Below are positions 18,413 through 26,076 of a DNA stretch of 64,000 nt, one piece after another. The notes below the pieces were generated by a model, which did not search any database, was not told the origin of the DNA, and saw nothing but the letters and a program-made list of their open reading frames with translations. The translations under genes and the position numbers were made by a program. Every line of letters starts with the position of its first letter. The stretch's first letter is position 1. Source of the stretch: Anaerocolumna sp. (GTDB lineage: Bacteria; Bacillota; Clostridia; Lachnospirales; Lachnospiraceae). The stretch spans positions 62,001-126,000 of the forward strand of contig JARBTX010000008.1 in the NCBI GenBank assembly GCA_029239975.1, written 5' to 3'.

Positions 18413-19720
18413 TTATTTAATTAATCCAAGTCTTTCAGGAATTGTCATAGACAATTCTGGAACATACGTTACTAATAACAATAATATTATAGTAATTATA
18501 AAGTAAGGTATTAAAGTCTTAAACACTTCTTCAATTTTTACATTTGCCACTTTACATCCTGTAAATAAGATTGGACCTACTGGTGGTGTAATTGTTCCGA
18601 TACATAGATTAAATACCATCATGATACCAAAATGAACTGGATGCATACCAAAACTTGTACATATTGGAAGAAAAATTGGCGTAAAGATTAATACTGCTGG
18701 TGTAGGATCCATAAAAGTACCAACAATAAGTAAAATCACATTCATAAGAAGTAATATTACTATTTTGTTATCTGTTAGCCCAATTAAGCCACTTGATATA
18801 ATTGCTGGAATATGAGTAAAGCTTAAAAGCCAACTCATGATGGAAGAAACACCTATCATAAAAATAACAATAGCAGTCATCTTAGCACTATCAAGTAAAA
18901 TTTTATGCAATTGTTTTACTTTTAGTGATCGATAGATAAAACTTAATATTAAAGAATATACAACTGCAATTGCGGAACCTTCTGTTGCAGTAAAAACACC
19001 TTTTAAGATACCACCAATTACTATTATAATAAGTAGTAAACTAGGAATTGCTTCTATAATTGTTCTGATTGCTACTGATAAAGTAAGTTTTTCATTTGCT
19101 CTATAGCCACGTTTTGCAGCCATAATTCCTGCTATTAACATAACACCAAGTCCCCAGATAATTCCTGGAATATATCCTGCCATAAACAATGCTGAGACAG
19201 ATACACTACCTGCAACAGTTGAATATACAATTACTGTATTACTTGGTGGAATTAACATTCCAGTTGGTGCAGATGCAATATTAACTGCTGCAATATATTC
19301 TTTTGAATATCCTTCTTTTTCTTCTAATGGTCCTAATGTACCGCCAATCGCTGCTGCCGCTGCAACTCCCGAACCACTGATTGCTCCAAAAAGCATATTT
19401 GCCACAACATTGGTCTGTGCTAACGCGCCAGGCATCCTTCCACTTAAAACCTTTGCGCAATTTACTAGTTTTATTGCAATACCACCATTATTCATAATGT
19501 TACCCGCTAGTATAAAAAACGGTATAGCTAGTAATGAGAACGAATTCACACCAGAGAATATTTTTTGTGATGAAGTCGTCATAGCATTTTCAAAAGGAAG
19601 AATTAATAACATTGCTATAGTTGATGCTGCACCAATACTAATACTAATTGGTACTCCCATAACCAACATAACTACAACACCAATTAAAAGCACCAACCCT
19701 ATAATCATTGCTTCACTCAT
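18413..19720 (-). CDS. dctM: TRAP transporter large permease, DctM type
   Basis: 435 residues, a very hydrophobic protein with about 12 membrane segments and family patterns such as SIGAASTIAMLL, FFILAGNIMNNGGIA, IPPSNTVIVYS and ITPPVGPILFTGCK. It forms the ion-coupled channel of a tripartite ATP-independent carboxylate importer. It starts two bases after the dctQ stop, so the two are translationally coupled. In this operon the likely cargo is a uronate or a 4-deoxy-5-ketouronate. Confidence 0.93.
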   Translation of the reverse strand: MSEAMIIGLVLLIGVVVMLVMGVPISISIGAASTIAMLLILPFENAMTTSSQKIFSGVNSFSLLAIPFFILAGNIMNNGGIAIKLVNCAKVLSGRMPGALAQTNVVANMLFGAISGSGVAAAAAIGGTLGPLEEKEGYSKEYIAAVNIASAPTGMLIPPSNTVIVYSTVAGSVSVSALFMAGYIPGIIWGLGVMLIAGIMAAKRGYRANEKLTLSVAIRTIIEAIPSLLLIIIVIGGILKGVFTATEGSAIAVVYSLILSFIYRSLKVKQLHKILLDSAKMTAIVIFMIGVSSIMSWLLSFTHIPAIISSGLIGLTDNKIVILLLMNVILLIVGTFMDPTPAVLIFTPIFLPICTSFGMHPVHFGIMMVFNLCIGTITPPVGPILFTGCKVANVKIEEVFKTLIPYFIITIILLLLVTYVPELSMTIPERLGLIK

Positions 19721-19722
19721 GA

Positions 19723-20220
19723 TTATAATCCCCCTTTCACATTAATTTTTTTGAATTCACGTAATAGATTTCTTTCATTAAATAGAAAATAAAAAATAAT
19801 AAAGCAAGAACTTATTGGTACTGCAGAATAAATTACTCCCATAGGAATCTGTAATGTTGCGTCCAACTGTACCATCTGATCAGCCATTTGTTTAAATCCA
19901 CCATACACTAAAACACCCACAGTAAACAATACAATAATAACTTCACTAATAATCTCAATTATAATCCTTGCTTTTGCAGGCATTTTTTCTCGCACTACTG
20001 CAATATTCATATGTTCGCGTAATCCAAATACATAAGCAGAACCGTACATAATTAACCAAACAAACATATACTTAGAAATAATTTCTGTATAAGCATTAGG
20101 GTTATTAAAAAAATAACGTACGATAACTTGATAGGTTACTAATATAGTCATTAATGACAATAGAATAACGCAAATCCATTCGATCGTTTTATCTAAAATT
20201 CTTTTGATAGAGTCCATCAA
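19723..20220 (-). CDS. dctQ: TRAP transporter small permease, DctQ type
   Basis: 165 residues with four membrane segments (EWICVILLSLMTILVTYQVIV and following) and the family pattern YTEIISKYMFVWLIMYGSAY. It links the periplasmic-type binding protein to DctM. It lies between dctP, from which it is separated by a stem-loop, and dctM. Confidence 0.92.
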   Translation of the reverse strand: MMDSIKRILDKTIEWICVILLSLMTILVTYQVIVRYFFNNPNAYTEIISKYMFVWLIMYGSAYVFGLREHMNIAVVREKMPAKARIIIEIISEVIIVLFTVGVLVYGGFKQMADQMVQLDATLQIPMGVIYSAVPISSCFIIFYFLFNERNLLREFKKINVKGGL

Positions 20221-20242
20221 AATACCTCTCTTCTATTGATGA

Positions 20243-20286
20243 TTGCAAATGGATTCTCAGAGAATCTGCTTTGAATCCATTTGCAA
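20243..20286 (-). promoter_or_regulatory. Intercistronic stem-loop between dctP and dctQ
   Basis: A perfect 14-bp stem TTGCAAATGGATTC/GAATCCATTTGCAA with a loop of 16 bases lies just after the dctP stop. There is no T-run on the minus strand. Such hairpins after a binding-protein gene usually protect its mRNA 3' end or reduce read-through, so that more binding protein than permease is made. Confidence 0.65.
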
Positions 20287-20293
20287 AATAATG

Positions 20294-21310
20294 TTATTCT
20301 GCTAAAGCTCTAATTTGGTCATATAATGCCTTAGCGTTTTCGCTCTTACCTACAACATCAGCTATAACAGGTTGAACTGCCTCTTGGAATGGAGTAATAT
20401 CAACTTCTGTAAATGTTGCTCCGCCTGCTTTTGCAGTTTCAATAGCTGTTTCTATTTGTTCATTCCAAAGTTCGAATTCACGATTTGTATATTCTTTACA
20501 AAGATCTTTTAAAATCTTCTGGTTTTCTTCACTCATACCGGAAAGTGTATCTGCATTGATTACTAATAAATCTGGAATCATAAGATGTCTTGTGTAAGAG
20601 AAAAATGGAGCTACTTCATAATGTTTTAAATCTGCATAAGTAATTTCATTATTTTCTCCACCATTAATGATACCTTGTTGAATTGCAGTATATACTTCAC
20701 CTTGTGCCATAGGAGTTGCAACACCACCCATAGCATTTAACATAGCGATTGAAGTAGGTGCTTCCATAACTCTGATTTTATATCCAGCTAAATCTTCTGG
20801 TTTTGTAATTGGCTTATCAGTATAAACACAACGAGAACCTGCGGTAAATGCTGCTAATACGTTAAATTTATTTGCAGTAGTACTTGTAAAAATATCGTCT
20901 AGAATACCACTTGTAAATACTTTTTTCTGATGTTCAATGCTATCGTATGCATATGGTAATCCAAGAACTGCAAAATCACTATTTACATTTTCAACAATTG
21001 AATTAGCTACCATTGCCATTTGTATCGTACCATTTTGAACTAATTCAAACGCATCTTTTTGTGAACCAAGAAGTTCATTCGGACTTATTTCAATCTCATA
21101 TGCTCCGTTTGTTGCTTCTTTTAGTTCTTTACTTAATTCAGCTAATGCTTTGTACTGTGGGTGATTCTCTGACTGATTAAATGCTAATTTTAAAGTTGTT
21201 GTTTTTCCAGCTCCACCTTGTCCATTATCTCCAGTTGAAGCTTTTCCACATCCTGCTAATGACAATACCATAGCTCCTGCTAAAATTGCTGCTAAAATTC
21301 TTTTCTTCAT
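20294..21310 (-). CDS. dctP: TRAP transporter solute-binding lipoprotein, DctP type
   Basis: 338 residues. A lipoprotein signal (MKKRILAAILAGAMVLSLAGC) anchors it outside the membrane. The DctP fold is shown by NELLGSQKDAFELVQNG, the region GYKIRVMEAP with the arginine that binds the substrate carboxylate, and NGGENNEITYADLKHYEVA. It is the second gene of the kduI-dctPQM-kduD operon, 60 bp after kduI. The ligand is probably an acidic monosaccharide or ulosonate; the sequence alone cannot separate these. Confidence 0.92.
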   Translation of the reverse strand: MKKRILAAILAGAMVLSLAGCGKASTGDNGQGGAGKTTTLKLAFNQSENHPQYKALAELSKELKEATNGAYEIEISPNELLGSQKDAFELVQNGTIQMAMVANSIVENVNSDFAVLGLPYAYDSIEHQKKVFTSGILDDIFTSTTANKFNVLAAFTAGSRCVYTDKPITKPEDLAGYKIRVMEAPTSIAMLNAMGGVATPMAQGEVYTAIQQGIINGGENNEITYADLKHYEVAPFFSYTRHLMIPDLLVINADTLSGMSEENQKILKDLCKEYTNREFELWNEQIETAIETAKAGGATFTEVDITPFQEAVQPVIADVVGKSENAKALYDQIRALAE

Positions 21311-21370
21311 AATTTTATCCTCTTCTCACATATATTATCTAACTTATCCCTTTTGAATAAGCAAAGATCG

Positions 21371-22213
21371 TTATTTAAGTTCTGTTTTTATTATATTGTC
21401 CATATCATCAAAGGCTTGGTTTTCTCCACCCATTGCCCATATAAATGTATAATTAGAAGTTCCTGCTCCACAATGAATACTCCAACTAGGACTAATGACA
21501 GCTTCTTCATTTTTCATAACGAGATGACGAGTTTCTTGTGGTTCACCCATCATATGAAATACAACATTATCTTCTGGCACTTCAAAATACATATATATTT
21601 CCATACGACGTTCATGTGTATGACATGGCATGCTATTCCAAACACTACCAGCCTCTAATACTGTCATACCCATGGATAATTGACAGGTCTCTAATACATC
21701 TGGATGTATAAATTGATTGATAGTTCGCTTATTTGATGTATTTGCTTCTCCAACTGCTCGTTTTGCTGCGTTTTCAATTGGAATTAATGCAGTTTTACAT
21801 ACCTTGTGTGCTGGCGCACTAACCATATAAAATTTTGCAGGGTCTTTTGCATCATCACTGGAAAATAATACTTCTTTCGTTTCTTTCGCAATATATAGGC
21901 AGTCTTTATATCCCATTTCATATATTACTCCATCGGCCTTAACACTACCTTTACCACCAATGTTAAAAATACCAATTTCACGACGTTCCAAAAAGTAATG
22001 AGTTCCAAAGTTTTTCCAACAATCGATTCCTTTATCAATTGAAACTGTTTCAGTTGTTGGCATACATCCAAGAGTAACCATACGATCAACGTGGGAATAT
22101 ACTGCCTTAACTTCATTCGCCTCATATAAGTTTTGTATCAAAAACTCTGAACGAAGCTCATTTGTTGTGTATCTTTTTACATCTTTTTGATTTGCTGAAT
22201 ATCGAATATCCAT
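21371..22213 (-). CDS. kduI: 4-deoxy-L-threo-5-hexulose-uronate ketol-isomerase
   Basis: 280 residues. KduI converts 5-keto-4-deoxyuronate to 2,5-diketo-3-deoxygluconate. The zinc ligands are visible as His-x-His...Glu in PCHTHERRMEIYMYF and a later His in SWSIHCGAG. The opening MDIRYSANQKDVKRYTT is typical. The ORF track starts 35 codons early in the operator region; the ATG at 22213 has AAAGGAGGA upstream. It is the first gene of the operon and is preceded by four TTGTATA boxes. Confidence 0.95.
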   Translation of the reverse strand: MDIRYSANQKDVKRYTTNELRSEFLIQNLYEANEVKAVYSHVDRMVTLGCMPTTETVSIDKGIDCWKNFGTHYFLERREIGIFNIGGKGSVKADGVIYEMGYKDCLYIAKETKEVLFSSDDAKDPAKFYMVSAPAHKVCKTALIPIENAAKRAVGEANTSNKRTINQFIHPDVLETCQLSMGMTVLEAGSVWNSMPCHTHERRMEIYMYFEVPEDNVVFHMMGEPQETRHLVMKNEEAVISPSWSIHCGAGTSNYTFIWAMGGENQAFDDMDNIIKTELK

Positions 22214-22243
22214 TTGTTCCTCCTTTATATGATATAACATTTT

Positions 22244-22310
22244 TTGTATACACATTATTTTGTTGTATATATGTATTTTACTTGTATACAAATTAATTAT
22301 TTGTATACAT
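22244..22310 (-). promoter_or_regulatory. Four TTGTATA(C/T)A operator boxes at exact 19-bp spacing
   Basis: Boxes start at 22244 (TTGTATACAC), 22263 (TTGTATATAT), 22282 (TTGTATACAA, a perfect palindrome) and 22301 (TTGTATACAT). The spacing is 19 bp each time, while the sequence between boxes is not conserved. They lie directly upstream of kduI and downstream of the predicted -10, where bound protein would block transcription. The palindrome resembles FCD-GntR operators. Confidence 0.7.
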
Positions 22311-22337
22311 ATTAACACATCATATCAACTTGTGCAA
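22309..22337 (-). promoter_or_regulatory. Predicted sigma-A promoter of the kdu operon
   Basis: On the minus strand TTGCAC (22332-22337), a 17-bp spacer and TAATAT (22309-22314). The -10 touches the outermost TTGTATA box. The -35 is weak at its last bases, so an activator or another start is possible. Confidence 0.45.
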
Positions 22338-22409
22338 CATGTTAATTTAACCAAATATATGAGCGAAAACTTTAGTTAATATTACTGTTACTTATTTTAA
22401 ACATAACAA

Positions 22410-22452
22410 AAATGCCAACAATCCGTATAATTTAATACGTTTGTTGACATTT
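22410..22452 (-). terminator. Terminator of the iclR gene
   Basis: Stem AAATGCCAACAA/TTGTTGACATTT with one mismatch. On the minus strand it is followed by a T-rich run (TTTTTG), in the right direction for iclR, which ends at 22679. Confidence 0.65.
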
Positions 22453-22473
22453 ATTATTAACTATTCTATAAAG

Positions 22474-22577
22474 TTATATTATCAATTTATAATGTTATAT
22501 TATCAATTCATAATGTTATATTTTCATTTCATAAGTTATATTATTAATTCATAATGTTCTATTATCAATTTATAAAG
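22474..22577. repeat. Five tandem 21-bp AT-rich repeats
   Basis: Units of about 21 bp (TTATATTATCAATTCATAATG) begin at 22474, 22495, 22516, 22536 and 22557. The third is one base short and the last is most diverged. They lie between the iclR stop and the iclR terminator. No coding sense is seen. Confidence 0.8.
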
Positions 22578-22678
22578 TTCGAAACTGTAATGATTAAATA
22601 TTCCATTATTGCGTTTCGTATCTGCGATTATGCTATAACTAATTCTATATTGGCATACATAGGTTTAGCTGAAATTTT

Positions 22679-23464
22679 TTATTGTTCCAGTATTCTTTGT
22701 ATTGTATCTTTCGTTTTCAATATATCCACAGATAATTGCTTCACTCTATCATCTGTCATAAGTACTGCCGGCGCAGAGATACTGAATGCATTATTCGGGA
22801 GACCATGTAGATCACGAACACAAACCGCAATACATCGCACACCAAGCTCATTTTCTTCATTATCAAGCGCATAAGCATTTCTACGAATTTCGTTTATTTC
22901 AATCATAATTTTTTCAAATGTGGTTATTGTATGTTCTGTTTTCTTTTCAATAATACTGTTTTTCCAGATATATTTAATGTCCTCATCTTTCATTTCAGCT
23001 AAAATCGCTTTCCCAACTGCTGAACAATACATAGGCCTTGCAACTCCTACTTGCGAAGCCATACGAATTGCACTTTCACGCGGATCCACAGGTTCCACTT
23101 TATCTAAATAGAATACTTCTGTTCCTTCTCTTCGAACAAAATGAACGGTTTCTCTACATTTATTTGCTAACTCTGCAATTAATGGATGTACCATTGAAAC
23201 GATATCTGTTTTTGCTTTCACTTTCTCTGATAATTTTACAATTTTAAATGTGAGACAATATTTACCCGTATCATCCTGCTTCACATAATCCATACAGATC
23301 AACGATAAGAGTAGCCTATGAACAGTACTCTTATGCAATTCTAGCCGATTACTTAAATCTATAATTCCAATTGGTCCTGTTTCTGCCAATACTTCTAAAA
23401 CTCTAAAAATTCGTTCTGCGGATTGCACTGGATTTTTAGTACCTTTTATACTACCCTCTTCCAT
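22679..23464 (-). CDS. IclR family regulator, KdgR-like
   Basis: 261 residues. The N-terminal winged helix (about 12-75) reads SAERIFRVLEVLAETG and RLELHKSTVHRLLLSL; the C-terminal IclR ligand-binding domain (about 85-255) has FYLDKVEP and YCSAVGKAILAE. The ORF track starts four codons early on a TTG; the ATG at 23464 has GGAGG five bases upstream. It is divergent from the eda-kdgK operon, whose leader holds a KdgR-type palindrome. IclR proteins with this setting (KdgR) respond to 2-keto-3-deoxygluconate and repress; that role is inferred. Confidence 0.88.
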   Translation of the reverse strand: MEEGSIKGTKNPVQSAERIFRVLEVLAETGPIGIIDLSNRLELHKSTVHRLLLSLICMDYVKQDDTGKYCLTFKIVKLSEKVKAKTDIVSMVHPLIAELANKCRETVHFVRREGTEVFYLDKVEPVDPRESAIRMASQVGVARPMYCSAVGKAILAEMKDEDIKYIWKNSIIEKKTEHTITTFEKIMIEINEIRRNAYALDNEENELGVRCIAVCVRDLHGLPNNAFSISAPAVLMTDDRVKQLSVDILKTKDTIQRILEQ

Positions 23465-23640
23465 AAATACCTCCAAAGTTTAATCTATATAAAAATTTAG
23501 CCAAATGATTGAAGTAAAGTAACATGATTAGTTTATCAGTACAATCATAAAATTTCAAGATACGCGATATAATAAATCCCAACAAGTAAACTGATTCATA
23601 AACAGTACAAGGATAACATATCTTTTTAATCTTAAATTTC

Positions 23641-23669
23641 TTGACAATTATATTTTCGAAATGTATACT
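23641..23669 (+). promoter_or_regulatory. Sigma-A promoter of the eda-kdgK operon
   Basis: TTGACA (23641-23646), a 17-bp spacer and TATACT (23664-23669): a perfect -35 and a near-consensus -10. The expected transcript start is near 23676. Confidence 0.75.
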
Positions 23670-23684
23670 AAAAATACCTTATTG

Positions 23685-23710
23685 TGAAACTTTGTTTCAT
23701 ATTGTGAAAC
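23685..23710 (+). promoter_or_regulatory. KdgR/IclR-like operator
   Basis: TGAAAC-TTT-GTTTCA (23685-23699) is a perfect palindrome, followed by a third half site TGAAAC (23705-23710), so GTTTCA-TATTG-TGAAAC is also symmetric. It matches the shape of the enterobacterial KdgR site (GAAA and TTTC half sites). It lies about 10 bp past the predicted transcript start, a repressor position. Confidence 0.7.
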
Positions 23711-23724
23711 CATAGGAGGTTATA

Positions 23725-24687
23725 ATGAATATTATTTTAGACAAACTTTCAAAAATGGGAATCGTCCCAGTAATTGCATTAAACAAACCAGAAGATGCTG
23801 CCCCTTTAGCAAAAGCCCTATGTGATGGTGGACTTCCTTGTGCTGAAGTTACTTTTCGAACAGATGCTGCTGAAGAAGCAATACGAATTATGACCAGAGA
23901 GTACCCTGACATGTTAGTAGGTGCTGGTACAGTTCTTACAACCGAACAAGTGGATGCTGCTGTAGGTGCTGGTGCTAAGTTCATTGTAAGTCCCGGACTT
24001 AACCCGAGAATAGTAAAATATTGTGTTGAAAAAGGTATTCTAATCTTACCAGGATGTACAAATCCTAGTGATATTGAGCAGGCTATAGAATGTGGACTTG
24101 ATGCTGTAAAATTCTTTCCTGCTGAAGCCAGTGGTGGCCTTAATATGATTAAAGCCATGGCTGCACCATATAATAAAATAAAATTTATGCCTACTGGCGG
24201 AATCAATGAAAAGAATTTAAATTCTTATTTGGATTATAATCGTATTATTGCTTGTGGTGGAAGCTGGATGGTTAATTCCGACTTAATATCAAATGGTGAA
24301 TTCGATCGTATTACTGAACTTACAAAAGAAGCAGTATCAAAAATGTTAGAATTTAAAATAGAACATGTCGGTTTTAATATGAATTCGGAAGCGGAAGCAG
24401 ATGAATTAGCAGATGTATTTGATACTATGCTAGGATTTAAAAAGAAAGTTGGCACTGGTTCAATTTTTGCAGGAACTGGCCTAGAATTATTAAAATCTCC
24501 TTTTTTAGGAACAAATGGCCATATTGCTATAAGAACGAATTATATAGATCGTGCTGTATTCCACTTAAATTTACGTGGTTTTGAATTTAACATGGATACC
24601 GCTAGATATGATGATAAAGGTAACCTAAAGACAATATATCTAAAAGATGAGTTTGGTGGATTTGCACTACACTTATTCCAAAAATAA
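23725..24687 (+). CDS. eda: KDPG/KHG aldolase fused to a VOC-type domain
   Basis: 320 residues; ordinary Eda proteins have about 210. Residues 1-205 are the class I aldolase barrel that cleaves 2-keto-3-deoxy-6-phosphogluconate to pyruvate and glyceraldehyde-3-phosphate: Glu41 in AEVTFRTD, GAGTVLT, and the Schiff-base Lys129 in VKFFPAEASGG. Residues 212-320 form an added domain (from KIEHVGFN to GGFALHLFQK) with the beta-alpha-beta-beta-beta look of a glyoxalase/VOC half. Its job is unknown; it may bind a metal or a ligand or drive oligomer formation. AGGAGG precedes the ATG. kdgK follows after 16 bp. Confidence 0.9.
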   Translation: MNIILDKLSKMGIVPVIALNKPEDAAPLAKALCDGGLPCAEVTFRTDAAEEAIRIMTREYPDMLVGAGTVLTTEQVDAAVGAGAKFIVSPGLNPRIVKYCVEKGILILPGCTNPSDIEQAIECGLDAVKFFPAEASGGLNMIKAMAAPYNKIKFMPTGGINEKNLNSYLDYNRIIACGGSWMVNSDLISNGEFDRITELTKEAVSKMLEFKIEHVGFNMNSEAEADELADVFDTMLGFKKKVGTGSIFAGTGLELLKSPFLGTNGHIAIRTNYIDRAVFHLNLRGFEFNMDTARYDDKGNLKTIYLKDEFGGFALHLFQK

Positions 24688-24703
24688 TTTAGGAGGTATT
24701 TCA

Positions 24704-25729
24704 ATGTCAAAAAAAGTAATCACATTTGGTGAAATTATGTTGCGTCTTGCACCTGAAGGCTATTACAGATTTGTACAGGCAGAACAATATGGAGCAACCT
24801 ATGGTGGCGGCGAAGCGAATGTTGCTGTAAGTCTTGCTAATTTCGGAATCAATGCAGGATTTGTTACCAAATTACCAAAACATGAGATTGGTCAAGCAGG
24901 TATTAATGCTCTACGTCGTTTTGGTGTTGATACTACTCATATAACCCGCGGTGGTGAACGTGTTGGTATCTACTTTCTAGAAAAAGGTGCTAGTCAAAGA
25001 CCTTCTAAAGTTATTTATGACAGAGCAGGCTCTTCTATTGCAACAGCTACTACTTCCGATTTTAATTGGGATCAAATTTTTGATGGTGCCCAATGGTTCC
25101 ATTTTACAGGCATTACACCAGCTCTTGGTGATAATGTAACTGCAATTTGTTTGGAAGCTTGTAAAGCTGCAAAAGAAAAGAACATTACAATCAGTTGTGA
25201 TTTAAATTACAGAAACAAGTTATGGTCAAAAGAAAAAGCTGGTAAGGTTATGGCAGAACTCTGTCAATATGTTGATGTTTGCATAGCAAACGAAGAAGAT
25301 GCTAGTGATGTATTTGGGATCAAAGCAACTGATACGGATGTAACCACTGGTAAAGTGAATCATGAAGGATATAAAGATGTTGCAAAACAATTGGTTGAGC
25401 GATTTGGATTTAAAAAGGTGGCTATAACATTAAGAGAATCTCTTTCCGCTAATGATAACAATTGGGCTAGTATGTTATACGACGGTTCTGATTTCTTCTT
25501 CAGTAAAAAATATTTGATGCATATTGTTGACCGTGTTGGCGGTGGCGATTCCTTTGGAGCTGGTTTGATTTATGCTTGTTTAAATAATTATGACTCACAA
25601 AAAACAATCGAATTCGCGACTGCTGCTAGTTGTTTAAAACATAGTATTGAAGGAGATTTTAATCAGGTATCCGTTGATGAAGTTACAAAACTTGCTGGTG
25701 GAGATGCTTCCGGCCGTGTACAAAGATAA
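24704..25729 (+). CDS. kdgK: 2-keto-3-deoxygluconate kinase (PfkB family)
   Basis: 341 residues. PfkB signature 1 is seen as YGGGEANVAVSLANFG and signature 2 as VDRVGGGDSFGAGLIYA with the catalytic Asp in GGGDSFGAG. The N-terminus KVITFGEIMLRLAPEG and the Tyr/Arg pattern fit the KdgK branch. It phosphorylates 2-keto-3-deoxygluconate to KDPG, the substrate of the upstream eda gene. The ORF track starts inside eda; the ATG at 24704 has AGGAGG upstream. A strong terminator follows. Confidence 0.92.
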   Translation: MSKKVITFGEIMLRLAPEGYYRFVQAEQYGATYGGGEANVAVSLANFGINAGFVTKLPKHEIGQAGINALRRFGVDTTHITRGGERVGIYFLEKGASQRPSKVIYDRAGSSIATATTSDFNWDQIFDGAQWFHFTGITPALGDNVTAICLEACKAAKEKNITISCDLNYRNKLWSKEKAGKVMAELCQYVDVCIANEEDASDVFGIKATDTDVTTGKVNHEGYKDVAKQLVERFGFKKVAITLRESLSANDNNWASMLYDGSDFFFSKKYLMHIVDRVGGGDSFGAGLIYACLNNYDSQKTIEFATAASCLKHSIEGDFNQVSVDEVTKLAGGDASGRVQR

Positions 25730-25755
25730 TCTGATAACTATTTGAATATACCCTT

Positions 25756-25803
25756 AAAGTACGCGTTACAAATGATTATTATCATTCATGTAACGCGTAC
25801 TTT
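25756..25803 (+). terminator. Terminator of the eda-kdgK operon
   Basis: A perfect 15-bp stem AAAGTACGCGTTACA/TGTAACGCGTACTTT with the T-run continuing on the plus strand. Confidence 0.85.
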
Positions 25804-26076
25804 TTAATCTTCTATTAAAAAGCTAGTTTCCTAACTTACCAGTCTACGCACGGATCTTCATTACATCGAGATGAGTTATTTTTACAATTGTAGATTTACA
25901 TTTTGCTGTTCTTATATCTAAATGATTATTGGCAACCAAAGCTCGACAACTTGCCTATCAAGGGCAGGGTATATCTCTAATTTAGGAGCCTTGGCATGTA
26001 CAACAATACACACTTTCAACATGCCGTTTCTGCGGTATTATTTGGATGATTGTAAAATACCATACTACGAAAAAGT
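25804..26076. other. Intergenic gap with nothing recognised
   Basis: The 270 bp between the kdgK terminator and the YesN-type regulator stop were read on both strands. The 60-residue plus-strand ORF here has no ribosome binding site and no protein-like pattern. No hairpin with a T-run was seen on the minus strand. Confidence 0.5.

Noticed and set aside
22474-22577. CRISPR array
   Set aside because: Units are directly adjacent without spacers, are imperfect and no cas gene is present. The same holds for 62034-62140.
23697-24206. 169-residue minus-strand ORF over eda
   Set aside because: It is the antisense shadow of the well-supported aldolase gene, without a ribosome binding site or family pattern.
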